The notes under the pieces were generated by a model. That model was given only the letters and a program-made list of their open reading frames with translations, searched no databases and was not told where the DNA came from. From Lobulomyces angularis (Eukaryota; Chytridiomycota; Chytridiomycetes; Lobulomycetales; Lobulomycetaceae), in NCBI GenBank assembly GCA_027604685.1, contig JADHYX010000381.1, positions 1-21,268 on the forward strand: a DNA stretch of 21,268 nt, given 5' to 3'. The stretch's first letter is position 1. Every line of letters begins with the position of its first letter. Shown here piece by piece: positions 12,081 through 20,458 of this stretch. A program made the translations under genes and the position numbers.

Positions 12081-13746
12081 ATGACCACAGCTGAAAATTT
12101 AGGTTTCACTTTACATGCAAGAAATACAAATATTATACTTAATTCTATTCTTTAGATCATCTTTGTAATCCAAAGCTTCCTGAAAGCATTCCATTAATTG
12201 ATTTTTCTGGTAATAATTGACACCTAACCCTTCTTTTTCAACTCATTTCTACTTTTTTAAAATTTAATAACTTCTTAATTTTATACTGCATTTTTGTAAT
12301 TTTAATTAAAATTTTTTTTGTAGATTACAATTCCACAGACTTACAAAAAAAAGTAAATTTAGGAAAAAAGTTAGTAGACGCTTTTTCTACTGCTGGATTT
12401 GTATATTTGAAAAATTGTCCTTTAGATAATTTTGATAGGTAAATTACAAAAAATAATGCATACAGTCTTTTTTTTTGTTAATGTTTTTTCCAATGAAATT
12501 AAAATTAGAGATGAAATGTTTAAAACTAGCAAGGAGTTCTTTGCGAAAAGTTCAGATTATAAAGTAAAAATAAAAAGATATATTAAATGAAAAAAAAAAT
12601 TATTTATTCTATTTAATATTATTTAGGTCAATTTAGAATGGGAATCAGCTGAATCAAACAGAGGCTATGTACAACAAGGAAGAGAAAAACTTACCGAGTT
12701 GGATAAAGTTGGTAGAGCTGATGAAATCGGTTTACTAAGACAAGTTTCCCCAGATATAAAAGGTATTTTTTCTCTAAATTGCTTAATAAATTTTTTATTG
12801 CAATTAGAAACTTTTGAAATTGGGAAAGAAAATCCAAATGGAAAGTTTCAAAATAGATGGCCTGACGATGAATTTGGAAAAAAGTTTAAATCAACATCCC
12901 TTAAATTTTATGATGTAAAAAAAATCTTACAAAATTTTTGGTTATATTTTTTTTTTTTGGCACACTGCAGCAAATGCATAAAATAAATGTTGAAATTATG
13001 AAGTTATTAAATTTTGGATTGGATTTACCAGAAGGATATTTAGATTCTTTTGTTACTGATGGTGACAATAATTTGAGGTTTTTTTAAACCACATTAAAAA
13101 ACGTATGAGTTTAATTGTAACTTAAATGGTTTTTTTTTTTTTTTTATCACTATAGGTTATTACACTATCCAAGTGTTGAAAAAAAAACATTATCAAAAGA
13201 AAATAAAAGGGCAGGGGCTCATTGCGATTATGGATCAATCACTCTACTCCTTCAAGGTGTGTATAAATTATATTAAAAAAAAAAATAAAATATGAAAAGA
13301 TATGAGTGGAGGTTTGGAAGTTAAAGATTATAAAACCGGCGAATATGTCAAAGCAACTCCAATTGCAGACACTATAGTAGTCAATGTAGGTGATATGATG
13401 CAGCGTTGGACGAACGGTAAAGATAGAAAAAATATATAATATTTTTTTTTTTTAAAACAAAAATTAAATTTTAGATAAATTTAAGAGTACTCTTCATAGA
13501 GTTGTGAAACCATACATCAGTGAGGATGAGACAACTTATCCAGCAAGATATTCTATTGCGTATTTTTGCAACCCAAATTTTGATAGCATTATTGAATGTC
13601 TACCAACTTGGTTGAATTCTTTATTTTTTTATGTCTTTATTTAAAACAATTTATTTGTTAGTGTGGATGAAGGTAATCCCAAAAAATATGGACCAATTTC
13701 AAGTTTTGAACATTTAGTTGAAAGGTTAAGTTCTACTTATGCTTAA
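12081..13746 (+). CDS. 2-oxoglutarate/Fe(II) dioxygenase, probable thymine-7-hydroxylase
   Basis: Eleven exons (12081-12102, 12156-12209, 12324-12438, 12509-12563, 12627-12762, 12808-12914, 12971-13077, 13156-13256, 13300-13416, 13475-13610, 13662-13746) give 344 aa. The N-terminal DIOX_N region begins IPLIDFSDY. The core has the iron ligands H221 and D223 (HCDYGSITLLLQD) and H279 (STLHRVV). The 2OG-binding R296 (ARYSIAYF) follows, and VVNVGDMMQRWTN matches the isopenicillin-N-synthase-like class. Thymine-7-hydroxylase belongs to this class and oxidises the thymine methyl group three times to iso-orotate. Substrate specificity cannot be read from the motifs alone. The assignment rests on the adjacent co-oriented IDCase-type gene. 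Three introns use GTT donors (12103, 13078, 13611), yet all phases agree. Confidence 0.8.
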
Positions 13747-14364
13747 ATATTTGATTTTTTCTATGCAATAAATAGAAAATCATATTTGTAGGTTTTAAAA
13801 TAATTTTTCCTTTTTTTTTCTATTGAATTTAAACAGTTTTATAGGAAGGATATTATTTAAAGAAATTTATATTAGTTATTCTTTATTTTTTTTTTTTTAA
13901 CTAGAAAAAAAATTTTAAAAAAAATAAAAAATGACGTATAGAAATATAAAAAAAAAGATCCTTCAATGTCTCATTAATTTGAATTAATGTAGCGAAAAGT
14001 TTAAGTTTTTTACCACTGAAAAAGAAGAAGGCTTTGGTCTTGTGTTAAAATCGCAATCGCAAAAGCCATACCAAAGCTACCATTTTTATTTTATTTCCTA
14101 ATTAGGAATCTATTGATGCCTTTTTTAATAGTTTTTAAATACAAAACTCAATAACTTTTTCTTGGAAAAGTACCAATCCTATAATTATTAAAATCCCTCC
14201 TTCCTCCTCTTTTTTTTTAATGTATTAATATAAATAGCTTTTTATATTTTTAATAATTTATTTTAGTTTTATTTTAATCTTTAACTACCACTTTTAATTC
14301 ACTTTTATTTTATGATACAAATATTTTTTTTAACCTAAATAAAAATATTTAAATATTAATACAA
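13747..14364. other. intergenic region with an inverted repeat
   Basis: This 618-nt spacer is mostly AT-rich, but 13970-14100 is more complex. GCTTTGGT at 14031-14038 is complementary to ACCAAAGC at 14070-14077 (31-nt loop). On the minus strand the same segment encodes a short open frame containing GSFGMAFAIAILTQDQ, which is too short to call a gene. The remainder shows nothing recognisable. Confidence 0.35.
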
Positions 14365-14619
14365 ATGAGATTTTTAAAATGTAAAGAAGAAAAAAAATCA
14401 ACAACAGTAACAACATCTGTCAGCACACAAACTTACAATTTAACTCCTCAACAAGAAATCTGGTTAAGTTCACCCCATCTTGAAAAATGGAAAAATTTCC
14501 ATTCTAATGATTTGAATCAAGCCTATCTTTCAAATAAATTACAAGAAACCAAAAGGAATAAAAAAAAAATTGAAGCTATTAATGTTAGCCAATCTATATT
14601 AGATTTGTATGTATCATAA
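14365..14619 (+). CDS. Small unknown protein, 84 aa
   Basis: A single exon reads from ATG after an A-rich leader (ATTAATACAA) to TAA. The protein starts with a basic, Thr/Ser-rich stretch, then STQTYNLTPQQEIWLSSPHLEKW, then a Lys-rich helix (LQETKRNKKKIEAI) and ends SILDLYVS. No membrane segment or signal peptide is seen. I do not recognise a family. The balanced residue mix in an AT-rich background supports coding. AATAAA-like sequence follows the stop. It lies convergent to SEM1. Confidence 0.55.
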   Translation: MRFLKCKEEKKSTTVTTSVSTQTYNLTPQQEIWLSSPHLEKWKNFHSNDLNQAYLSNKLQETKRNKKKIEAINVSQSILDLYVS

Positions 14620-14797
14620 TTTTAAATAAATATATATATTTTAAAAGATAAAGAAAATAAAAAATTATTTTATTTCTTTTTTTTTTTTCACTTGGATATA
14701 AAGTTTATATACATATATGAAATATAATAAGAAACGTATTTAAAGATATTCAAAATTAAAGTTAAAAATAAAAAAAACCGCTTTTCTCCAAAAATGT

Positions 14798-15271
14798 TTA
14801 CTTATTTTCTTTCTTTTTATTCAATTCTTCCCTTAAATGTCTAGTAAATTCATCATTAGTTAAATTTTCGATATTATCCCAAGAGTCATCCCTATCAAAC
14901 ACAAAAAATCTTAAATTATTTCAATACTTTTTATTACCACAAAGTTATATCAAGTTGATCATTTTTATTCTCCTCCCAATCTACACAATTTTAAGGAAAA
15001 AGAAAGGAAGTTAACTTAAAAAAAAAAAAAAAAAAAATTATACCCTCCTCAGTAAAGTCTTCAAATTCATCATCTTTTTTGTTTTTTTTATTTTTAGATA
15101 TATAATTAAAAAAAAAGAAAGGATAAAATTAAAAAATGTTAAAAAAAAAAAATTAATACCATCGACAATTTTTTGTTTATTTAAATTTTGATTTTGTATC
15201 ATGTTTTGATTATTGTTTGTATTATTATTGATACTATTATTCAGTGTATTATTATTATTGGGATTTTGCAT
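14798..15271 (-). CDS. SEM1: 26S proteasome subunit SEM1/DSS1
   Basis: Four exons on the minus strand (15271-15160, 15073-15044, 14980-14938, 14891-14798) give 92 aa. SEM1/DSS1 is a tiny acidic, mostly disordered subunit. It sits in the proteasome lid and also serves the TREX-2 mRNA-export complex and BRCA2-type recombination proteins in other species. The conserved pair of acidic-aromatic blocks is clear: VDDDEFEDFTEEDWEE (about 36-51), then LWDDSWDN and a C-terminal helix TNDEFTRHLREELNKKKENK. The first 33 residues are an Asn/Gln-rich extension encoded by AAT-type repeats, absent from the short canonical proteins I know. The very short exons (30 and 43 nt) join in frame. Confidence 0.93.
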
Positions 15272-15405
15272 ATTTTTTTTTTTTTAATTTTTTTTGATTA
15301 TTTTTTTGCAAGGGTTTTCAGGTTTTGCAAAATTTAATTTGTTTTAAATAAAATGAATTGTAACTACACTGTTGCACAAATATTGAATTCAATTTTTTTA
15401 AAGAA

Positions 15406-15549
15406 ATGTACAAAGATATACTTAGAGGTATTGAAGTTTCTTCTGTCTCTATGTCATTGGGACAAATACTGCACATCAAGAATCAGCAACATTTTAACGG
15501 ATCTGGAGGTTCTGGAGGATCAGCAGGTGTTGGTGATCTTCCCAAATAA
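15406..15549 (+). CDS. Small unknown ORF, 47 aa, Gly/Ser-rich C terminus
   Basis: An open frame from ATG (AAAGAAATG) to TAA encodes MYKDILRGIE, then VSSVSMSLGQILHIKNQQHF, then GSGGSGGSAGVG and DLPK. Its GC content is clearly above the flanks, which suggests coding sequence. I do not recognise a family. It starts 134 bp from the divergent SEM1 start, so the two may share a promoter region. Its last 56 nt overlap the end of the minus-strand XPG-like fragment. It could instead be one exon of a longer gene, but I could not join an upstream exon without meeting a stop. Confidence 0.45.
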   Translation: MYKDILRGIEVSSVSMSLGQILHIKNQQHFNGSGGSGGSAGVGDLPK

Positions 15550-15898
15550 ATTTTTTAATTGCGAGTCCAATTTTTTGAATTTTTCTAAATTTTTTTATTC
15601 TACAAAGTAATTTCCTTTCTTTTTTGTGTCGTTGAAAGAAAATTGCCTTTTTTTGAATGCTCAATTTGTCACTATCCAAAATAAATATCAAATCTATGTT
15701 CTTTTCAATCAAAAAACTTAATTCTGAGAAGTTACTATTCCATCCTTCTGCACAGGAATTGATAAAAGGGCGACAGTACGCTCCTAGTACATCAATATAT
15801 ACAGTTTTACCTCACATCAAATTAATTAAGGGTTCTTTTTTTACTTTTTGTAGAAATTCGTTTTTTTTTATAAGATGGTGCAAAGATTTAATTCCCAT
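15494..15898 (-). pseudogene. XPG/FEN-like nuclease N-terminal fragment with in-frame stop
   Basis: The minus strand reads MGIKSLHHLI at the start, like the MGIxGL opening of XPG/FEN/asteroid nucleases. It continues to GKTVYIDVLGAYCRPF, which holds the first metal-ligand Asp, and to IDLIFILDSDKLSIQKK, like the second block (FVFDGxxPxxKK), followed by a basic stretch. A TGA interrupts the frame between the first two blocks at 15812-15814. No donor/acceptor pair I could find removes it. The XPG-I half is missing and the frame stops at 15494. TGA is a genuine stop in other genes here, so recoding is unlikely. This looks like a decaying copy, although a sequencing error at the stop is possible. 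Confidence 0.5.
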
Positions 15899-16239
15899 TG
15901 TAAATATAATTTAATAAAATAAAAAAATGAAAATACAATTAATAAAAAGATAGAAAAAAAAAATAAATGTTATATTCAAGTAAAAAATTAAAAAAATACA
16001 AGGAATACTTTTTATTTGTTAACTTCGAGAAAAAATTTTGTGAGTAAAAATACAAAAAAAAAATTTTTCAAAAAATAGCCCACCAAAATTTTTCAAATTA
16101 GACCAAAATATTTGACGTTCATGACAAAAAACTACGGACTTTAAATACATATGTCCAATAATTAATGCATTTCTGTATGAAATGTTTTAGCATATCATTG
16201 AGCCATAGACTGTAAGTCTTCATTCAAAACAATTGAGAA
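15899..16239. other. intergenic region, no gene recognised
   Basis: This 341-nt AT-rich spacer contains several A-runs. The last 120 nt are more complex but hold no frame or RNA I can name. Confidence 0.4.
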
Positions 16240-16572
16240 ATGGTGGACGAAGCTGGTGAATTTAAGATATATTTTGAATCTTTCTTATCAGTTTATCTAC
16301 TCTTAATATAATTTTTTCTTTTTCTATTAATTTTTCCTGTTCCATTTTGCATATGAAGTACTGTTCCAAACAATTCTTTATAAAAAAACCACTAAAGTTT
16401 TATTAGTATTATTCTTTTTTGATTAAATCGTTTATTAAATGCTTATGATACCACATGATATAACCAATTATACCTAACTTTTCCCTTTCAGGAAACAATA
16501 ATTGAGAAAGTGGTGTATGGAGTGCCAGTACACTATGTTGCTGATCCTACAACATTTTCTAGAAAAAAATAA
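16240..16572 (+). CDS. Tentative two-exon small protein, 43 aa
   Basis: Exon 1 (16240-16290) encodes MVDEAGEFKIYFESFLS. After a 201-nt intron with a strong acceptor (TTCCCTTTCAG), exon 2 (16492-16572) encodes ETIIEKVVYGVPVHYVADP and ends TFSRKK with TAA. The splice keeps phase 0, but the donor is GTTTAT, weaker than most here. No family is recognised. The second exon has good coding character and may be the end of a longer gene whose other exons I cannot place. Confidence 0.35.
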
Positions 16573-16873
16573 AAGTTCTAAAAGTAAAAATTTTTTTCAT
16601 ACAGAAATCTAAAAAAGTATCTTAAAATACGTTAATAAAGAAAAATGAATTGTAGGAATATCCAAGTATTTTCAAATTTTTACATATAGAAATGAAAGCG
16701 AAATCTTGATTCATAAGTTGAAAACTCTTAAATTGTCGGTTAGCTTAGTTTAATTAAAAATTTTTTTATAATTCTATGCATTTTATTATTTAAATATAAG
16801 CTGGTCTTGAAAAAAAATTAAAATTTTCTAATTCAACTCTGTTGATTTAATTTTTTTTATTTTTTATTTTTGT
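16573..16873. other. intergenic region between convergent genes
   Basis: This 301-nt AT-rich spacer lies between convergent coding ends. A short stretch at about 16657-16740 has two open plus-strand frames (for example EYPSIFKFLHIEMKAK). Neither can be tied to a start or a flanking exon. Confidence 0.35.
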
Positions 16874-17732
16874 TCATGGATTATATCCATCAACAAATTT
16901 TAAAAATTTCGCAGGGTTACCACAAACAACAGTATTTGCTTGAACATCTTTGCTAACCACACTACCAGCACCTAAAAAAAAAGATTAAGTGAAAACAATT
17001 TTAGTTCTTATTACCAATAACAGCACCATCACCGATATTTACACCTGGTAAAATAATAGCATTCCCTCCAATCCAGACATCATTACCAATTACAATTGGT
17101 TTTACAAATTCATATCCTTCAGATCTTTCTTTGACATTTGTTGGATGACTTACAGGATATACTTCAGAAAATAAAAAAAAACAAAATTATTTTGTTAAAA
17201 TATTTTTTTACCCTTAATTTTTTTAATTTATTTTAAATTTTTTTTTTTATATACTTTGAACACCTGGTGCCAACATACATCTATCTCCAAATGTTACCTT
17301 TCCACAGTCCAATATAGTGCAGTTAAAGTTACAATAAAAATCATCCCTATTTTTTATTTAAAAAAAAAAAATCAATTTCAAATTAAAAAGATTCGTTCAT
17401 CCTTTTTAATTACCCTAATTCAATATTTTTTCCATAATCACAATAAAAAGGTGGTTCAATATGACAATTTTTTCCTATAAAGTTTTGAGAGAACAAAAGT
17501 AAAAAGTAGTTTTTTTTTTTTACTTAAATTTTGTATTTTTTTTACCAAACTTTCCAAGAAGTTTCTTTAAGTTTTCAACAACTAACTTCTGCTCATTTTC
17601 ATCTTTTTTATCATTTACTTGTAATTTATTGTAAACTGCTAAAATTTTTCTACAATTTGATCTCTTTTCTACCAGTCCCTCGTCCAATGGTCGGTATGGT
17701 AACCCTTTTAACATTTTTTCTTCTTCTGTCAT
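16874..17732 (-). CDS. Maltose/galactoside-type O-acetyltransferase (hexapeptide-repeat, LacA/Maa family)
   Basis: Five exons on the minus strand (17732-17546, 17474-17414, 17346-17255, 17161-17015, 16971-16874) give 194 aa ending in TGA. The enzyme transfers acetyl from acetyl-CoA to a sugar hydroxyl; the natural substrate in eukaryotes is usually unknown. The N-terminal Mac domain reads MTEEEKMLKGLPYRPLDEGL. The left-handed beta-helix follows, with PPFYCDYGKNIELGDDFYCN, ILDCGKVTFGDRCMLAPGVQ, the catalytic His in YPVSHP (H119), IVIGNDVWIGGNAIILPGV and IGDGAVIGAGSVVSKDV, and closes with VVCGNPAKFLKFV. Length is normal for the family. This is a family common in bacteria and found in many fungi. 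Its introns and base composition match the neighbours, so any transfer is old. Confidence 0.93.
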
Positions 17733-18162
17733 AGTATTTATTTTTTCTTTTTTTTTTTTCTTCTTTTTCTTTTTCTTTTTATTTTTTTGTTAACCTCAAC
17801 TTTTTTACAAAAAAAAAATTTTCTTGATTTTTAAATACTTAAGTAAAAAAAAAATTGCTGGTTGTCAAATAAAAAAAATTTTATGCGATAAAATTAAAAA
17901 TTCGAATGATTCTGATTCATAATTGAGAATGAAGGAAGAAAAAGAAAATTTCAGTTTTTTAAAGAAAATTAAAAAATAAAGTGACTAATTTTTAGTTCTG
18001 CTGTTATGGTTTTAAAAAACGTCAACATTTTTGGTTATAAGTAATTAAAAATTATAAACCTTATAAAAACAACTTCATGAAAATCTTTTTTTAAAAAGAA
18101 TGAAAATTGTGGAATCTTGATTTTTTTTAAATTTTATTGGTTTTTATTCTTCTATTAGAATT
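17733..18162. other. intergenic region upstream of the acetyltransferase
   Basis: This 430-nt spacer lies between two co-oriented minus genes. Next to the acetyltransferase start the plus strand is a pyrimidine tract (17742-17787), so the mRNA leader is purine-rich. Nothing else is recognisable. Confidence 0.45.
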
Positions 18163-19267
18163 TTATTCTTCTGTTTTAACGATTTTAATACTTTGCACTG
18201 TTTTTTCGATAGAAACAATGCTGACGTGTTCTTTCTTTGATTCTCCGCCAGCAGGTGTATCATCTAAAATACTAGTTGTAAATACATTCGGGTACACTAT
18301 AGTATCTTTAAACAACTTTTTGAATATCTTAGAAAGTGCTTTGTTTATGCTGTTTTCTATTAAACCAGAACTACTGGTGTCCAAATCAATTTCAAAACTA
18401 CAGATATCATCATTGTCCAAAAATGTAACATCCATTTTACTGGCACTGGATACTATTTTGTTTTGTATTTAAAATTTTTAACTTAATTTTTTTTTTCTTA
18501 CTAGAAGGAAATCTAACTCTCAACTTTCCCTTAATATGGTTTAAACTAATTTTTGATTTGAATGTTCCAGCCATAGTCTTTACATCCATTAACAAAAAGG
18601 CATTTCCGCAAAAGTTGAATGCAATTTCTAATTCTGTTACAAGGTCTTCTGTTAACTGTTTAACAATACTTATCTTTTCAAACTTTGGCGATTCATCTCC
18701 AAAATCTAAAACAACATAAATAAAATTAATTTATATCAAAAAAATAAAGTATTAGTATAAAAAATTAAATTTTTTTTTTTTTACCGAGATCTGTAACCGT
18801 TAATTTTGACTAAAAATAAACAATAAAAATAAAATACAAAGGTAATTAAAAATATTATGCTTGAATTTTTTTTTTTACAATGACATTGCGAAAACTTGAA
18901 AGATAGGTATCTAACATTTCATTTAACCAGAATATAGTTTCCACTTCAAATTTTTTTAGTCGACGAAATTCTAAAAAGTATCTAGCTACAAATAAATTTA
19001 ACCTTTTTTTCTTATTAATTAGAAAATTGAAATTTAAATATTATAAAAATTTTACCAGCTTGCATTTTCACTTGGGTTCAAGTCACCAGAAATGACCCAC
19101 TTTTGATGCTTTTTTACCATTGGTTCTTGTTGTAGATCTGCGCTGCCGCAAATGGTAGCTTTGAGATAGGTTTCCAATTTTTTTGGAACTTCCTGTGGTG
19201 TTGAGATGTCATCGTAAGTTAATATTTTTTCTTCTTCAGCTGTCTTGTTTCCAAAGAAAAAGTTCAT
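18163..19267 (-). CDS. SMP-domain lipid-transfer protein (synaptotagmin-like mitochondrial-lipid-binding)
   Basis: Five exons on the minus strand (19267-19072, 18985-18879, 18809-18785, 18705-18502, 18452-18163) give 273 aa. SMP domains carry lipids between membranes at contact sites (E-Syt, TEX2/Nvj2, Mmm1/Mdm12). Signals are FWLNEMLDTYLSSF, then KLTVTDLDFGDESPKFEKI, the strand ELEIAFNFCGNAFLLMDV, GTFKSKISLNHIKGKLRVRF, the helix LIENSINKALSKIFKKLF and the closing IVYPN. The alignment is by pattern, and the subfamily is unclear (perhaps TEX2-like). No transmembrane segment, PH or C2 domain is present, so the protein may be soluble or part of a complex. The donor at 19071 (GTGAAA) was chosen because the alternative GGTAAA site creates a TGA at the junction. 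Confidence 0.75.
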
Positions 19268-19374
19268 CTTTTAAAAATATTTCAGAATTGTTATTTTAAA
19301 TTTTATTTTTTTGAAATGTTTTATTTTTTATTTTTTTTTTCTTTAAATATAGATCTAAATTTATAAAAAAAAAA

Positions 19375-19403
19375 AAACCTTAAATTTAAAACCTTAAATT
19401 TTT
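19375..19403. repeat. short direct repeat ACCTTAAATTT
   Basis: Two copies of about 11 nt, separated by a few bases, lie in the 5' flank of the minus-strand SMP gene. They are probably chance or slippage in AT-rich DNA. Confidence 0.3.
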
Positions 19404-19445
19404 AAAGAATTTTTGTTCTAAAAAAATGGTTTTCCGTGTAATTTA

Positions 19446-19586
19446 CTAGCTTTCTTTTATTTTTTTTATGCAATCATCAATATCATGAATTTTAATCTTT
19501 ATTTTATTACTTTCAATTTCTAAAATTTTTGTTAACATAGATGATCCACTTAAAGCAAAATAATTTCCAAAAGCTTTTCTTTCCAT
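19446..19586 (-). CDS. Short unknown minus-strand ORF (46 aa), perhaps the last exon of a gene
   Basis: The frame starts MERKAFGNYFALSGSSMLT and ends with a Lys/Ile-rich tail (IHDIDDCIKKIKES) and TAG. The same frame stays open upstream to about 19690 (KDFNLYFITSNFQNKKLCKVVV), where a CTTAAG acceptor-like site occurs. The first exon may therefore lie further right. The family is not recognised. The balanced composition favours coding. Confidence 0.35.
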   Translation of the reverse strand: MERKAFGNYFALSGSSMLTKILEIESNKIKIKIHDIDDCIKKIKES

Positions 19587-19865
19587 ACTTTTCACTACAA
19601 CTTTGCATAACTTTTTATTTTGGAAGTTGGAAGTGATAAAATAAAGATTAAAATCCTTGATATTGGTTGCATAAAAAAATAAAAAGAAAGCTTAAGAAAC
19701 TAAAAAGAAGCTAAAAAAAAAATAAAAAAAATAAAAAAACATATTATTTATACATAACGAAAATATCTATCTACATAGAAGTCTTAAAAAATATTACTTA
19801 GTAACTCTAAAAAAAAAAACATAGGTTACAAAATGTTATTTAACTAATTGTATTTCCTTTTCTTG

Positions 19866-20102
19866 TTAAACGGTAGAGGAATTATTTTCAGTGTAAGCAG
19901 GGAGTTGTTCCTTTATAGAAGAAGTATCAGAATTAGAGATTGACCGGCTAGTAGTAGGACCATTTTTTTTTCTTTGTTTCAGTTCAAATAAAGCGAAGAC
20001 CAAAGCAACAAAAGCAAAGATGGATATAAAGATGACCGAGTAGACAACTACAGGTGAAAAAGGATCGCTTTCTTTTTCTGTTGTTGAAGAATGATTTGAC
20101 AT
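19866..20102 (-). CDS. Small single-pass membrane protein with LPxY motif, 78 aa
   Basis: A single exon opens MSNHSSTTEKESDPFSP, followed by one hydrophobic helix (about residues 18-41, VVVYSVIFISIFAFVALVFA). A basic stop-transfer (KQRKK) and a Ser-rich tail with QLPAYTE come next. The likely topology is N-terminus outside and tail in the cytosol. LPxY resembles the L/PPxY motifs bound by WW domains of Nedd4/Rsp5 ubiquitin ligases, which suggests an adaptor-like role; this is an inference. No family is recognised. The stop is TAA. Confidence 0.65.
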   Translation of the reverse strand: MSNHSSTTEKESDPFSPVVVYSVIFISIFAFVALVFALFELKQRKKNGPTTSRSISNSDTSSIKEQLPAYTENNSSTV

Positions 20103-20458
20103 TATAAGTTTTCTTTTTTTTTGAAAGCACTCAAATTGAGTTATATGAAGTTCTTAATTTTTTTTTTTTTGTAAAAAAATTTCTAAAATTTGGAGAAGAA
20201 TGATTAAAATATTAATTCTTTTGCATAAAATAAAAAACGCTTAGAATTAACAAATATAGTATTTAAAATTCTATAATTTAAATTAAATGATCAGCTGCAA
20301 TTCTTTTTTTTTTTTTTGTAATTAAAGAAAATTGGTTTTACAGCCAATTTTTTTTTTTAATGCTCTGTAAGGGTTTTTTATTTACTAATTAAAGTTATAT
20401 TTTCAAATGAAAAAACATAAAACAGAATTAAAAAAAAATATATGTACGAATAATACAA
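20103..20458. other. intergenic region, no gene recognised
   Basis: This 356-nt AT-rich spacer lies between two co-oriented minus genes and contains poly-T runs near 20159 and 20305. No frame, RNA or motif can be supported. Confidence 0.5.

Noticed and set aside
14012..14085. tRNA or classic snoRNA at the 14.0 kb inverted repeat
   Set aside because: There is no acceptor/T-arm pattern and no box C/D or H/ACA arrangement.
15353..15610. Plus-strand 85-residue frame MNCNYTVAQILNS...
   Set aside because: It overlaps the 47-aa frame in another phase, its start contains a perfect-looking intron (GTAACT...AAAG), and its second half runs into T-rich DNA.
15812..15814. TGA read as tryptophan (altered genetic code)
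   Set aside because: TGA ends the conserved acetyltransferase and TRP14-like genes at the expected place, and all Trp codons in the conserved genes are TGG.
15657..15914. Plus-strand frame opposite the XPG-like fragment
   Set aside because: The minus strand carries recognisable XPG motifs; the plus frame has none and ends in low complexity.
18163..18472. Plus-strand frame over the last SMP exon
   Set aside because: It is the complement of a conserved, well-phased minus exon.
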